Shown: piece by piece, positions 43,921 through 53,831 of the stretch
Position numbering within the stretch: the first letter of the stretch is position 1
Layout: each line of letters begins with the position of its first letter
NCBI GenBank assembly: GCA_036961345.1
Contig: JBALVT010000003.1
Location: 7,850 to 71,849, forward strand
Reading direction: 5' to 3'
Length of the DNA: 64,000 nt
Source of the DNA: JBALVT01 sp036961345
GTDB taxonomy: Bacteria; Pseudomonadota; Gammaproteobacteria; Pseudomonadales; Halieaceae
Notes under the pieces: generated by a model
Seen by the model: only the letters and a program-made list of their open reading frames with translations
Database searches by the model: none
What the model was told of the DNA's origin: nothing
Position numbers and translations under genes: made by a program

Positions 43921-44902
43921 TGGAGTCTCTCCGTTTGCGTCTGCTTTGCCAGAGCCTCAGGCTGTGATACAGCAAAAAAAGTACCAGGGCGACTGCTATG
44001 GGCATGAAATGTAAACTTTGTCTGGGCCTAAAGCTGAGTGTTTCGTAAAGTTCGGGCTCAAGTTCGGCAATGGTTTTGTAGGCTTCCCTAAGCTGTTCCT
44101 GATCCAACGCCTGGAAGGTTTTGCCGCCGGTCACTTCTGCTACACGGCTGATGGTGTCAATATCCAGTGCTTCTTCGCCTACCGTCGTGGGATCGCCGAT
44201 CGCAATTGTGTAAATGCGAATACCGTTGGCGGCCGCTACCTTAGCGGCGTCTACGGGGGGCACAACACTGCCGGTATCATTGCCGTCGGTGAGAACCAGC
44301 AATACCCGATTGTCGGAATCGTTTTCCTTGAACAGCTTTATTGCCAAGCCGATTGCATCACCAAATACGGTGCTCTGGCCCGCCATGCCGATTTCAGTTT
44401 CCTGAAGCAATTGCGTCCAAATAAGATGATCATCTGTGAAGGGAGTCTGTAGATAGGCCGCATTGCCAAATACGACCAGGCCCAGACGGTCCGATTTACG
44501 TTGCTCGGCAAGATCAGCCAAAACGAATTTAACTGCTTCCAGGCGGTCCACCACGCGTCCGTCTGGCAATTTGAAATCCTTTGCTTGCATCGACCCCGAA
44601 AGGTCAACCGCGATCATCAGGTCGCGACCAGATTTTTTTTGTTCGATGGGTTGGCCGATAAACTGCGGCTTAGCTGCGGCCAATACCAGAGCGATCCACA
44701 TAAATGTGACGAGGATGCGTTGCGCGGTATCGCGCTTGAGAATCATTGCGCCGGTTTCTGGCCGCCGTTCGCTAAGATCTACCAACTTATCAAAAAAGGG
44801 GACTTTGACAGAGTCACGGCTCTCTTTATAGGCGGGCAATAACAGCATAAAAAATGGCAATAAAAGCAGCGCCAGCGCCCAGGGATATTCCAGCTCAAAC
44901 AT
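43910..44902 (-). CDS. BatA-like von Willebrand A domain membrane protein
   Basis: The 330-residue protein has an N-terminal hydrophobic pair of helices (FELEYPWALALLLLPFFMLLL and ~60-77), a canonical VWA domain with MIDAS DLSGSM (near residue 97) and TDGNDTGS, and a C-terminal helix (~300-320, FMPIAVALVLFLLYHSL). The topology matches BatA. ATG 44902 fits the family start and overlaps the upstream DUF4381 gene by eight bases; an open frame to 44926 lies in that gene. Confidence 0.85.
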   Translation of the reverse strand: MFELEYPWALALLLLPFFMLLLPAYKESRDSVKVPFFDKLVDLSERRPETGAMILKRDTAQRILVTFMWIALVLAAAKPQFIGQPIEQKKSGRDLMIAVDLSGSMQAKDFKLPDGRVVDRLEAVKFVLADLAEQRKSDRLGLVVFGNAAYLQTPFTDDHLIWTQLLQETEIGMAGQSTVFGDAIGLAIKLFKENDSDNRVLLVLTDGNDTGSVVPPVDAAKVAAANGIRIYTIAIGDPTTVGEEALDIDTISRVAEVTGGKTFQALDQEQLREAYKTIAELEPELYETLSFRPRQSLHFMPIAVALVLFLLYHSLRLWQSRRKRRDSNVA

Positions 44903-45401
44903 TATGCAGGTCCCGATGCTCCACAATCCACTGCGCTGAAGCCTCCAAAAGGCCGTCAGTAGCGGTCTTGTCTATGTCCATGCGCTGATAACTGCCCTTG
45001 GCCAGCAAAGCCATCTGGCTGCTGGTAAAGACTGGCGCAGCGCACTGATCATTGAGGAAATCTGCCCAGGGAGCGCCCGACAGTTTTGCCACGGTTTCAC
45101 GTGAGTATGCCACCAACGCTGTGAGCTTCAGGAGGCGGTTTAGCTCCATTATTAGCTTGTCGCCTTCGGTAATTTGTTCAATCTTCCTCAGGCGCTCTGC
45201 GGCCTCTCTGCGATAGCGGTTTTGATACCAAGAGCGTAGCTTTCTGAAGATAGTTCGGGCGGAAAAAGAGGCCGCCATTATTGCCGTTATCTGCCAACCC
45301 AGGGTTTGTGGCAGCCAGTCGATAGCGCCCGGCGGCACAACTTCTACAAAATCCCCCAGTGCATAATTTCCGAACACTTCCGGCAGCGGTGGTGCACTCA
45401 T
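44895..45401 (-). CDS. DUF4381 domain protein
   Basis: Small membrane protein (168 residues) of the DUF4381 family, a regular member of MoxR/Bat loci in gammaproteobacteria. It has a membrane segment around residues 28-48, preceded by DFVEVVPPGAIDWLPQTLGWQI, which is the family signature, then a basic stretch and LMELNRLLKLTALVAYSRETVAKLSGAPWADFL. Function is unknown; co-location suggests a role in Bat complex assembly. It overlaps the DUF58 gene stop by four bases. Confidence 0.85.
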   Translation of the reverse strand: MSAPPLPEVFGNYALGDFVEVVPPGAIDWLPQTLGWQITAIMAASFSARTIFRKLRSWYQNRYRREAAERLRKIEQITEGDKLIMELNRLLKLTALVAYSRETVAKLSGAPWADFLNDQCAAPVFTSSQMALLAKGSYQRMDIDKTATDGLLEASAQWIVEHRDLHNV

Positions 45402-46342
45402 TGCGGAGGCCTTTGCCCGCCGAGTTTCTGCCTAAGCTGGTCGGTTACCGGCGTTATGGTGTCGACGGGTAACACGGGAATATGATGTCGGTTGAGTTCT
45501 CCCTGAACTTGCGCAATAGAGCTTTGAAAACTTGCCTCAAACTTTTCACCCAGTTCATGTTGAGCCGGGTCAATTTCCAGTTGGAAATGACCATCGCTCA
45601 CAACGAGGCTCTGCGCTTGAGATATATCGCTCTCCAAAGGGTCATATACCATGGAGCAAACTATGTCATTGTGTCGATTGACGCGTTTTATAATTTTGAG
45701 ACACTCTTCGTTCCAGCCATAAAAATCCGAGATAATCACAACCAGATAGTCGTGGCCGGCCCGACGTTCAAGTAGCTGTAACGCGTTTAAGAGTGCACCG
45801 GGATTGCTGATATGTCCGGGTGCCACCGACAAATCGTTGTTCATATCTGATAAATCACCCAGCCAGGTTAAAAGTTGACGTTCGCTTCGCCTGGCGCGGA
45901 TTTCCACTTCACGTTTATCATTAAATAAAATGGCGCCAACCCGGTCTCCCACTGCGATTGTCCGCCAGGCTGTAAGAGCGGCCAGTTCCGCGGCAACGAC
46001 AGATTTCATTTTTTTCTCGCTGCCAAAAAACATCGGTAGGCGCTGGTCGACCATGACAATTACAGGGCGATCACGCTCCTCGGTATATACCCTCACATGC
46101 GGTTTGCCGGTGCGATTGGTGACGCGCCAGTCCATATTGCGAATATCATCCCCGGGGCGGTAGTGTCTTAATTCGTCGAAATCCAGACCTCTGCCGCGAA
46201 GCCGGGAACGCCGTCTACCGCTTAGCAGTGAGCGAACGGGTTGGCTGGGCAGATAGCTAAAGCCTCGCGCGTTGTAGCGCAGTCGAACCAATGCTGTCAG
46301 ATTGGTGTAGACATCGTCGCTGTGTGTGTGAGGTTTTGGCAT
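45398..46342 (-). CDS. DUF58 domain protein (MoxR-associated)
   Basis: The 314-residue protein has the DUF58 signature RGLDFDELRHYRPGDDIRNMDWRVTNRTGKPHVRVYTEERDRPV, the hallmark of this family, and a degenerate VWA-like fold after it (VIIVISDFYGWNEECLK). ATG 46342 overlaps the MoxR stop (46350) region; an upstream TTG at 46363 is possible. DUF58 and MoxR genes occur as a pair, thought to act with VWA proteins in envelope or redox complex maturation. Confidence 0.88.
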   Translation of the reverse strand: MPKPHTHSDDVYTNLTALVRLRYNARGFSYLPSQPVRSLLSGRRRSRLRGRGLDFDELRHYRPGDDIRNMDWRVTNRTGKPHVRVYTEERDRPVIVMVDQRLPMFFGSEKKMKSVVAAELAALTAWRTIAVGDRVGAILFNDKREVEIRARRSERQLLTWLGDLSDMNNDLSVAPGHISNPGALLNALQLLERRAGHDYLVVIISDFYGWNEECLKIIKRVNRHNDIVCSMVYDPLESDISQAQSLVVSDGHFQLEIDPAQHELGEKFEASFQSSIAQVQGELNRHHIPVLPVDTITPVTDQLRQKLGGQRPPQ

Positions 46343-46349
46343 CTGCCGC

Positions 46350-47339
46350 TCAGCCAACGGCAACCTGGTTTATAATTTCGTCAATCACCATATCAGCGCT
46401 GACATGATCTGCCAGTGCGTCATAGCTAAGTATCAGGCGGTGCCGAAGTATTGAGTGGGCTACCGCTCTGACATCATCCGGATCTACATGATCCCGTCCA
46501 GCTAGCCAGGCATTGGCTCGGCTTGCACGGTGCAGCGCTATACTGGCGCGCGGGCTGGAACCGGTGTCTATCCAGTTTTTCAGTTTCTCTCCATAGTGTT
46601 GTGGAGCGCGAGTTGCGATAACCAGATCCACAATATAGTGTTCCACTGCTTCGGCAACGTGCATTTTCTGGATTTCTTCCTGTGCGGAAAAAATGTTATC
46701 TTGAGAAATCATCTCGAAAGCTTTTTGCTCGTGGCCTTCTTCTTTTTGCAGCAGCCGGATAATGGCAAGCTCAGCTTCGGCATCCGGGTAGTCAACTGAT
46801 ATTTTCATGAGAAAGCGATCCATCTGTGCTTCCGGCAACGGGTAGGTGCCTTCCTGCTCTATCGGGTTCTGGGTGGCAAGAACCATAAAAAGTGGCGGTA
46901 GTGGGTAGGTTTTCCCCGCAACTGTGACGGTGCGTTCCTCCATTGCTTCAAGCAGGGCAGACTGAACTTTTGCCGGTGCCCTATTGATTTCATCCGCCAG
47001 TACCAGTTCATTAAAAATGGGGCCCGGTTGAAATGTCAGCTCCGATTTTCCCTGGTTGTCCTGATAAATTTCGTTGCCCGTTACATCCGAGGGTAGTAGG
47101 TCAGGGGTGAACTGAATTCGACCCAGATTTGCTTTGAGCACCCGCGAAAGCGTCTTGATAGAGCGCGTTTTGGCGGTACCAGGTAAGCCTTCTAGCAAAA
47201 CATTGCCGTTGCAAAGCAGCGCGATGGTCAAGGTGTGAACAACCTCCTGTTGGCCAATTACGGACTGGGCCATCTGGCTCATCATGGTATTAACTGCACT
47301 GAGATGTTGGCTTGACACTGGAAGCTCCAAATACGTCAT
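46350..47339 (-). CDS. MoxR family AAA+ ATPase
   Basis: Chaperone-like ATPase of 329 residues with Walker A EGLPGTAKT, Walker B ELVLADEINRAPAKVQSALLEAMEE, sensor LATQNPIEQEGTYPLPEAQMDRF and the lid domain with VAHSILRHRLILSYDA. It heads the Bat part of the run. The annotated ATG has no good ribosome-binding site, so the true start could be an internal Met (about residue 19-20). Expression may be linked to the HD-GYP gene 33 bases upstream. Confidence 0.93.
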   Translation of the reverse strand: MTYLELPVSSQHLSAVNTMMSQMAQSVIGQQEVVHTLTIALLCNGNVLLEGLPGTAKTRSIKTLSRVLKANLGRIQFTPDLLPSDVTGNEIYQDNQGKSELTFQPGPIFNELVLADEINRAPAKVQSALLEAMEERTVTVAGKTYPLPPLFMVLATQNPIEQEGTYPLPEAQMDRFLMKISVDYPDAEAELAIIRLLQKEEGHEQKAFEMISQDNIFSAQEEIQKMHVAEAVEHYIVDLVIATRAPQHYGEKLKNWIDTGSSPRASIALHRASRANAWLAGRDHVDPDDVRAVAHSILRHRLILSYDALADHVSADMVIDEIINQVAVG

Positions 47340-47371
47340 AAAAGAGGAATCTGCTGGATCGTAATGTAACG

Positions 47372-48394
47372 CTAATCAGTGAACTGATCCATTAGCTGCA
47401 GAATTTTTTCAAGATTCTCAATGAACAGGGGCACCAGTTTCGGGTCAAACTGCTTGCCCGATTGGTTTTGTATGTGCGCGATGCTGTCCTCTACTGTCCA
47501 GGCTTCCTTATACGGGCGTTTGGAGGTCAATGCGTCAAATACATCTGCAATGGCAACGATGCGTCCCACCAGTGGGATTGCCTCTCCACTCAACCCCATC
47601 GGATAGCCACTGCCATCCCAGCATTCGTGGTGTGACGCTGCTACCTGGCTGGCCATTTTGAGAAGCTCGGAATCGTCATCGCCAATAATCGTAGTGCCCA
47701 TTTGTGTATGGGTATGCATGATTGCCCATTCTTCATCATTCAGAGCTTCAGTTTTTTGTAAGATCCGATCGGGTATTCCGATTTTACCAATATCATGCAT
47801 GGGCGATGCGTCCAGCAACATGTCCGCCATGCTCTCGCTCATTCCCGCCGCCAACCCAAGTACTCTGGAATAATGGCTCATGCGAATAACGTGCATACCG
47901 GTATTGTCATCCTTGTACTCCGCGGCGCGCCCCAGACGCTGAATTATTTTCAGACGCGTGTCATTGATCGTGCGAGTTTGTTCCCGTACCTGGCGGCCCA
48001 GTTCCCGGTTCTGGTCGTGCAACGCAATATGGGTTTTAACGCGTGCTTGCACAACAGGTGGGCTTATTGGCTTGGTTATGTAGTCGACCGCGCCCAGCCC
48101 GAAACCATGGATTTCGTCCTCTGTGCTGATCTTGGCGGTGACAAAAATAACCGGGATATCGCAGGTGGTTGGGTCTTCCTTCAATTTTTTACAGACTTCA
48201 AAACCGTCGATACCCGGCATCATAATATCCAGCAGTATCAAGTCAGGTGCGATTGGGAGCCGAGCAATCTTCAGTCCCTGTTCACCGTTTCGAGCCGCTT
48301 TAACTTTGTAATCGTCCTTGAGGATTGCCACCAGCAAATCGATATTTTCCGGTGTGTCGTCCACAACCAGGACGGTTGCTTGGTCGTCGTTCAT
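47372..48394 (-). CDS. Response regulator with HD-GYP phosphodiesterase domain
   Basis: The 340-residue protein has a CheY-like receiver (residues ~7-125) with acidic pocket Asp12/13, phospho-acceptor Asp56 (LILLDIMMPG) and Lys in ITKPIS, a linker helix, and an HD-GYP domain (~145-330) with MHDIGKIGIPDRIL and HHECWDGSGYP. The HD and GYP residues are intact, predicting c-di-GMP hydrolysis controlled by phosphorylation. GAGG lies six bases before the ATG. The hybrid kinase gene ends 67 bases upstream, so they may form a pair. Confidence 0.92.
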   Translation of the reverse strand: MNDDQATVLVVDDTPENIDLLVAILKDDYKVKAARNGEQGLKIARLPIAPDLILLDIMMPGIDGFEVCKKLKEDPTTCDIPVIFVTAKISTEDEIHGFGLGAVDYITKPISPPVVQARVKTHIALHDQNRELGRQVREQTRTINDTRLKIIQRLGRAAEYKDDNTGMHVIRMSHYSRVLGLAAGMSESMADMLLDASPMHDIGKIGIPDRILQKTEALNDEEWAIMHTHTQMGTTIIGDDDSELLKMASQVAASHHECWDGSGYPMGLSGEAIPLVGRIVAIADVFDALTSKRPYKEAWTVEDSIAHIQNQSGKQFDPKLVPLFIENLEKILQLMDQFTD

Positions 48395-48461
48395 TCACTG
48401 CCTCGTTAATAGATCCGTCTGACGGAATGTGCGGATATGCATTGCCACTGGCCTTATCAGA

Positions 48462-51400
48462 TTAGTCGAGTTTTTGCATCATGTCGCCTACGGTTTGTAG
48501 TGACACCTCGTAGTCGTAATCCCCTATGCTCTTTACCAGATTTTTGAAATCGCTCAGCAGCAGTGGCGCTGATAATTCTGCGCTGTGCTCTTCAAGAAAG
48601 TCGCCGACGGAGGCATCGTATTCGTTGAGCATATCCGTCAGTTGGCTTAGTAACTCACGGGACCGACTGCGGTCGAAATTATCCTCGATCGGCGGCTCCT
48701 TTTTCTTCTCTAAAGAAGGTCCAATTTGTGCGCGCAGGCCAGCTATCTCAGTCTGAAGTTTCTGGAGTGTATCGTGGTTCGGTGTACTACTTGAGAGTTC
48801 TTCTTCGGCCTGTGCGGCGATAGCTTCCAGCGCGGTCGCGCCGATATTGCCTGCCAGGCCTTTTACAGTGTGTGCCAGCCGGGTTGCCGGCTCTGATTCA
48901 TTTGACGACATAGAAGTCGCTAATTGTTGTTCGAAGTTGTCGTATTTTTCATAGAATTTTTGTAATAATTTTATATATAGCGCTTGATTGCCATTCAATC
49001 GTTCCAGGCTGGCAGTTACATCAACCCCAGCAAGTACAGGAATGCTTTCAGTGCAGGAATCGGTCACAGCGGGAGCTGCGGTCTCGGTGCTCCGTAGCAT
49101 AGGTTCTATCCATTGGGCCATCGTAACGAACATTTTTGATACATTAATGGGTTTGGGAATGTGATCGTTCATTCCCGATGCCAATGCCTTTTCCCTGTCC
49201 CCAGCCATAGCATTGGCAGTCATCGCTAGAATGGGTAAATCGGTAAAACGTTTATCCTCGCGCAGTTTTCGTGTGGCGCTATAGCCATCAAGTACAGGCA
49301 TTTGGCAATCCATCAATACACCATCGAAAGTATGGTTTTGCATGGTATCGATTGCCTCCTGGCCGTTATTGGCGATCGTGACATGCAGCCCGTGGCTCTG
49401 GAGTATCTCCTCGGCCAGTTCCTGATTGAGTTCATTGTCTTCCACCAGCAATATTCGCGCACCGTTAAGTTTAGCCAGGGCCTCTGAAAATGCGCTGTCG
49501 TTTGCGCTGGTTGCGGTGGCTAGAGTAACCGCACTACCGATGGAGGAGAAAATTGTCTCCAGCATTGTTGAGGGTGTTACCGGTTTGGTGAGTATCGTGT
49601 GAACAGCGATAGTATCCGCCTGGGCGACCAACTCTTCCTTGCCATGTGCTGTTAGCATTATGACAGTGGGCGCAGGGTGTATTTTTTTGGAGGTCTGCAG
49701 TAAGCGGGTTGTTTCGATTCCGTCCAAACCGGGCATTTTCCAGTCCATAATCACCAGTGATATTGCCTCTTCTGGCGAGTTTTTTTCGAGTAATTTGATG
49801 GCATCGCGACCACTGGATACAGCTTGTATGTGTATACCGAAACTTGTGAACATCGAACACATAATATCTCGGGCGTGGGCATTGTCATCAACGACTAGCG
49901 CCCTAATCGAAGATAGCTCGGTCAAGTCGTACTTTGCCGCTTGTGTGTCGCCCTCCTGAAGCCCGAAGTGGGCCGTGAATGAAAATACCGAACCTTTGCC
50001 GGGTTCGCTACTTACCCAAATCTCTCCGCCCATTAATCGGGTCAGGTTTTGACAGATAGCAAGGCCCAGGCCGGTGCCGCCATAGGTTCGGGTGGTTGAA
50101 GTATCCGCCTGACTGAACGGCTGGAACAGCCTTGTTTGCTGTTCTTTGTTCATGCCTATGCCGGTATCGCTAACGTCGAATCGGAGGCAGACATTGTTGG
50201 GCTGTTGTTCCAGCAGGCTTATCTTGACCACGACGTCGCCTGATTCGGTAAACTTCACGGCATTGTTGCCCAGGTTAACCAGAATTTGACCCAGTCGCAG
50301 AGGATCGCCCGTTAAGTCTGTAGGTATGCTCGGCGCGATATCAAACAGTAACTCCAGGCCTGCTTCTTCTGCTTTCAGGCCAACCAGGTTGGACAAATTG
50401 ACCAGTACATCTTCCAGCTGGAAGTCGATTTTTTCCATGGTGAGTTTACCGGCCTCAATCTTGGAAAAGTCGAGAATGTCGTTGATTATGCCCAGCAATG
50501 CTTCCGCCGAGCGATTCACCTTGTCGATATAATTGCGTTGTTTATTGTTCAGGTCAGTTTGTAGTGCGAGATAGGACATGCCGATTATTGCATTCATGGG
50601 TGTGCGGATTTCGTGAGACATGTTGGCCAGAAAATCGCTTTTGGTTTTGTTGGCCTCCTCGGCCAGATGTTTAGCTCCCTCCAGCAGTCGCATTGCTTCT
50701 GCCCTCTCGGTGAAATCGAGAAGCGAAACACGAACCTCCTCCAGTTTGTCATCGTTGAACATTGGGACGGCCGAAACAGAGGTAAAGACAGCTGATTGAT
50801 CTTTTCGCTGTATGGCCAGTTGCACGTCCATGCACGGTTCACCGCGAGTGATTCGCGCGGCCATCTCAGTATTGTTGGCGGTCAGAAGATCGTGCCAGTT
50901 TATGTTTTCGAATTCCTCCCGTCGGTAACCGGTGAGCTGAGAAAAGGCCAGATTGTGTTTGAGGATTTCGCCACTTTCGGTGATTGAAACATAGGCAACA
51001 GGTGCATTCTCGTACAAATCCCAAAGCCTGCTTTCTCTCGCTTCCAGGTCCTCTGTGCGCCTTTGCACACGGAGTTCCAGGCCTTCGTTGACTTTTAGTA
51101 GCTGGGCGTTGGCGCGGTGGCTGATCCAGAATACGCCTACTGCAAGGAACAAACATAGGGGCACAGTTGAACCCATCACACCCAGAATGATATTTCGAGA
51201 GCCCTCATAACCCTTCATGGCCTCGGCCTGGCTGATCTCGGTGATCAGGCCGATACCAAGGCGTTCATTCCAGGTCCATACACCGAAGACTTCTACTCCT
51301 CGATAGTTTTTGTACCCCGAAAAGTTCTCTCCCGATAGGTGAGATTTGACGGCGGCGGCACTTTCGGTAAGAGTGCTTTTTTCCGATGTGGGGGTTTTAG

Positions 51401-52322
51401 CCTCGTAGTTTTTCGGTGGCCATACCAGTTCAACATTGAGAATGGCTGTCTCGCCGGGGTTGAGTATTCCGGATTCGATCAATTGCTTTTCAAATCGGCT
51501 TGGAGAAATCATGAAACCCCTGTCGTCACTAAAATAGGTTTCGCCACTGGTGCCTACGCGTCCGCCAGCGGTCAGTTTGCCAAATTCCAGAGCAGGGTCC
51601 ATGCGCATGGCCAGAATCGCGACGACCGATCCTTTATCGTTATGTATGGGTGCGGCTATAAACATGGAGGCATGATAATCCTCGGTACCGGTGATGCCAT
51701 AGATGGGGACGTCCGAGCGTATGCTTGGTATCAAGACTACTTCGCCCGCAAACACCCGACCCAGAAGCTCCGGATACTCTTCGGCTATAAGGTTAATCTG
51801 GGCAAGATTGCTGTTACGCATAGACCCGATGTTGACGTGATCGGGGGAAATGACAAAAAAACCTCTGTGCTCCAGACCACTTCCGCCCTCGGTGATAATT
51901 TCACGAATACGTCGAAGTTCACGACTTCTTTCAAGAATTTGTGATGTGGGTTGTTTGCTCAACAGTCTTGTGACCTGCGTGCGAAATACCGGCTCCGAGG
52001 CAATGGAAATAATTCGCGACTCCCAGCCTCCCAGCCAGGTGCTAAGTGCAGCATTGGTCGTTGTTGAAACCGCCTGTAGTGACTCGCCAGTCTGTTTACG
52101 CGTTTGCTCCCGTGACTCGGTTAAAGCTGCAATGGCGATCAGGGCGATCGTGGCGAGTACCAGCACCAACGCGGCCCCAGCTAACAGGCGTAATTGTGGT
52201 GTATTGAGCATGTCGCTCTGAGTGGAGACAAGGGCAGGTTTTTTAGCTCTTAGCAGCACCAGGACTGTTATCAACAAGCCCAGTAATAGTGCTGCGGTGG
52301 CGGCGGTTGCCATGTCGGACAT
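48462..52322 (-). CDS. Hybrid sensor histidine kinase with dCACHE, PAS, two receivers and HPt
   Basis: The 1286-residue protein has N-terminal membrane helices (~6-24 and 47-68), a large periplasmic sensor of the double-Cache type (to ~380), a helix at ~385-405, a coiled coil, a PAS domain (~440-540), then the HisKA helix with SHEIRTPMNA (His570), and HATPase with NLGNNAVKFT and GGTGLGLAI. Receiver 1 has VIMDWKMPGLDG and receiver 2 VLMDCQMPVLDG; the HPt domain has AHTVKGLAGNIGA (His1151). So it can run a full phosphorelay. GGAG precedes the ATG. It is followed on the same strand by the HD-GYP regulator and the Bat locus. Confidence 0.93.
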   Translation of the reverse strand: MSDMATAATAALLLGLLITVLVLLRAKKPALVSTQSDMLNTPQLRLLAGAALVLVLATIALIAIAALTESREQTRKQTGESLQAVSTTTNAALSTWLGGWESRIISIASEPVFRTQVTRLLSKQPTSQILERSRELRRIREIITEGGSGLEHRGFFVISPDHVNIGSMRNSNLAQINLIAEEYPELLGRVFAGEVVLIPSIRSDVPIYGITGTEDYHASMFIAAPIHNDKGSVVAILAMRMDPALEFGKLTAGGRVGTSGETYFSDDRGFMISPSRFEKQLIESGILNPGETAILNVELVWPPKNYEAKTPTSEKSTLTESAAAVKSHLSGENFSGYKNYRGVEVFGVWTWNERLGIGLITEISQAEAMKGYEGSRNIILGVMGSTVPLCLFLAVGVFWISHRANAQLLKVNEGLELRVQRRTEDLEARESRLWDLYENAPVAYVSITESGEILKHNLAFSQLTGYRREEFENINWHDLLTANNTEMAARITRGEPCMDVQLAIQRKDQSAVFTSVSAVPMFNDDKLEEVRVSLLDFTERAEAMRLLEGAKHLAEEANKTKSDFLANMSHEIRTPMNAIIGMSYLALQTDLNNKQRNYIDKVNRSAEALLGIINDILDFSKIEAGKLTMEKIDFQLEDVLVNLSNLVGLKAEEAGLELLFDIAPSIPTDLTGDPLRLGQILVNLGNNAVKFTESGDVVVKISLLEQQPNNVCLRFDVSDTGIGMNKEQQTRLFQPFSQADTSTTRTYGGTGLGLAICQNLTRLMGGEIWVSSEPGKGSVFSFTAHFGLQEGDTQAAKYDLTELSSIRALVVDDNAHARDIMCSMFTSFGIHIQAVSSGRDAIKLLEKNSPEEAISLVIMDWKMPGLDGIETTRLLQTSKKIHPAPTVIMLTAHGKEELVAQADTIAVHTILTKPVTPSTMLETIFSSIGSAVTLATATSANDSAFSEALAKLNGARILLVEDNELNQELAEEILQSHGLHVTIANNGQEAIDTMQNHTFDGVLMDCQMPVLDGYSATRKLREDKRFTDLPILAMTANAMAGDREKALASGMNDHIPKPINVSKMFVTMAQWIEPMLRSTETAAPAVTDSCTESIPVLAGVDVTASLERLNGNQALYIKLLQKFYEKYDNFEQQLATSMSSNESEPATRLAHTVKGLAGNIGATALEAIAAQAEEELSSSTPNHDTLQKLQTEIAGLRAQIGPSLEKKKEPPIEDNFDRSRSRELLSQLTDMLNEYDASVGDFLEEHSAELSAPLLLSDFKNLVKSIGDYDYEVSLQTVGDMMQKLD

Positions 52323-52450
52323 TGCGCTCTCCAGTTGGGCTGCGCGGAAAACTCACCCCCGCCGCTTTATTTTTGTAGATCCAGGTCTATTCTAGCTTAT
52401 GGGGGAGACAGAGTGTTAAACGGAGTGCGTGAGATGCTTATGCGTTGCGC

Positions 52451-53002
52451 TTAGCAGGCCCAGTCACGAAAATCGCGAAACTGTTTGGACAAATAAGCCA
52501 TTTGATCCGTTAGGATGCGGTCCTTCGCGAGGAAATGCCACTCCCAGGTATTGGGCCTGAAAGGCACGCCCAGCAGTGGCATCTTGGCTTCTTCGGGTGT
52601 CTTGTCATCTTTGCGCCAGTTGCAGCGCCCGCATGCTGCTACCACGTTTTCCCATCGATCTGCCCCGCCGCGGGAGGTGGGTTGAACATGGTCCCGGGTG
52701 AGCTCTGAACGCGGAAATTGGCGACCGCAATAAAGGCAGCGGTGGTCGTCTCGTCTGAAAAGTGTCTTGTTTGTTAAGGTGAGCGTGAAGCCGCTGACAA
52801 TTCTGCCGTGGACGGCGATAATCGGTTGGATGTCAATTCGTGATTGCATGCCCGTCAAGCGTTGTACTCCGCCAAACATAGGCGGAAGCGTTTCCCCTAT
52901 GCCATAGCAGACATCGCCTCGGGCGTAGGCCGTTACGGCTTCATGCGCGGATATCCACCCTCGAGGCTGGCCCGCAAGATCCAGTTTCAGGACATTTTGC
53001 AT
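52451..53002 (-). CDS. HNH endonuclease family protein
   Basis: The 183-residue protein carries an HNH domain with CLYCGRQFPRSELTRDHVQPTSRGG, ENVVAACGRCNWRKDD: two CxxC zinc pairs and the catalytic His in RDHV, with Asn in WENVV. The conserved N-terminal half (LDLAGQPRGWISAHEAVTAYARGDVCY) is found in a stand-alone family common in gammaproteobacteria, not tied to restriction. ATG 53002 has GGA five bases upstream; a GTG at 53011 is an alternative. Cellular role unknown. Confidence 0.85.
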   Translation of the reverse strand: MQNVLKLDLAGQPRGWISAHEAVTAYARGDVCYGIGETLPPMFGGVQRLTGMQSRIDIQPIIAVHGRIVSGFTLTLTNKTLFRRDDHRCLYCGRQFPRSELTRDHVQPTSRGGADRWENVVAACGRCNWRKDDKTPEEAKMPLLGVPFRPNTWEWHFLAKDRILTDQMAYLSKQFRDFRDWAC

Positions 53003-53097
53003 GGTTTCCACTCATCATCTAAGGCCAACGCTACTGCAAAATCGACCTCTTAACAAATGTGAATTTTCCCGCTCTGTTATGCCTGGCTCCTGTTTGA

Positions 53098-53709
53098 TCA
53101 AACAGCGGTCCAGGAGTGGCATAATAGTTCCTCGTCACCGGCCAGAACCTTTCCTTCAAAATGGTCCCCTGCCAATACCCGGCCGACTCCTGCAGGTGTT
53201 CCTGTCATGACAATATCGCCATCTTCCAGGGTCGTAAACTTCGACAGTTCACCTAAGATGGTACCCGGCTTATACATCATGAGTGGTGTGCCGCCAGTCT
53301 GCCTGAGTTCTCCATTTACGCTAAGTGCCAGTGTAAGAATCTCTAGATTTTTGGGAACGGGCACAAACTTGCTAAAGAGAGCAGCACCGTCGAAAGCTTT
53401 GGCGCGCTCCCAGGGTAGCCCTTTTTCTTTTAGTTTGGATTGAAGTTCACGTTTGGTCAGGTCGAGGCCAAAACCCACCGCGCTTAGTTCGCCGTGCTGA
53501 ACGACAAAGCAAAGCTCACTTTCGTAGTGAATAGACTCCCCTAAATGAGAGTGCAAGGTTGTGCCGATGGCCGAATTTGGCTTGTTGAACACCACCATGT
53601 CATCCGGTATTTCGTTCCCCAATTCTTCGATGTGGGCCACATAGTTTCGACCGATACAAACAATTTTACCGGGTGTGATAAGAGCGTTTTGTAGCTCGAT
53701 GGTATGCAT
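53098..53709 (-). CDS. Fumarylacetoacetate hydrolase family protein
   Basis: Metal-dependent hydrolase or decarboxylase acting on a beta-keto acid. The 203-residue protein has the FAH motifs IVCIGRNYVAHIEEL, VVFNKPNSAIG, the metal ligands in HYESELCFVV (ESE) and a Asp in AFDGAALFSKF, and a C-terminal MTGTPAGVGRVLAGD. Short forms like this are known as acylpyruvate hydrolase or oxaloacetate decarboxylase (FAHD1-like). It is at the upstream end of the long minus-strand run and divergent from apbE; substrate not determined. Confidence 0.85.
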   Translation of the reverse strand: MHTIELQNALITPGKIVCIGRNYVAHIEELGNEIPDDMVVFNKPNSAIGTTLHSHLGESIHYESELCFVVQHGELSAVGFGLDLTKRELQSKLKEKGLPWERAKAFDGAALFSKFVPVPKNLEILTLALSVNGELRQTGGTPLMMYKPGTILGELSKFTTLEDGDIVMTGTPAGVGRVLAGDHFEGKVLAGDEELLCHSWTAV

Positions 53710-53831
53710 GTTGCCTCGTATAGACTGTTGTTGGAAAAGGGTATACCGTCTGTCTCTATAGCTGTTTTACCTTAACACATAGAGGCAGCTTTGAATGTTT
53801 CGCTGCATGTTAAAGGGTCAGGTTCAGTAAA

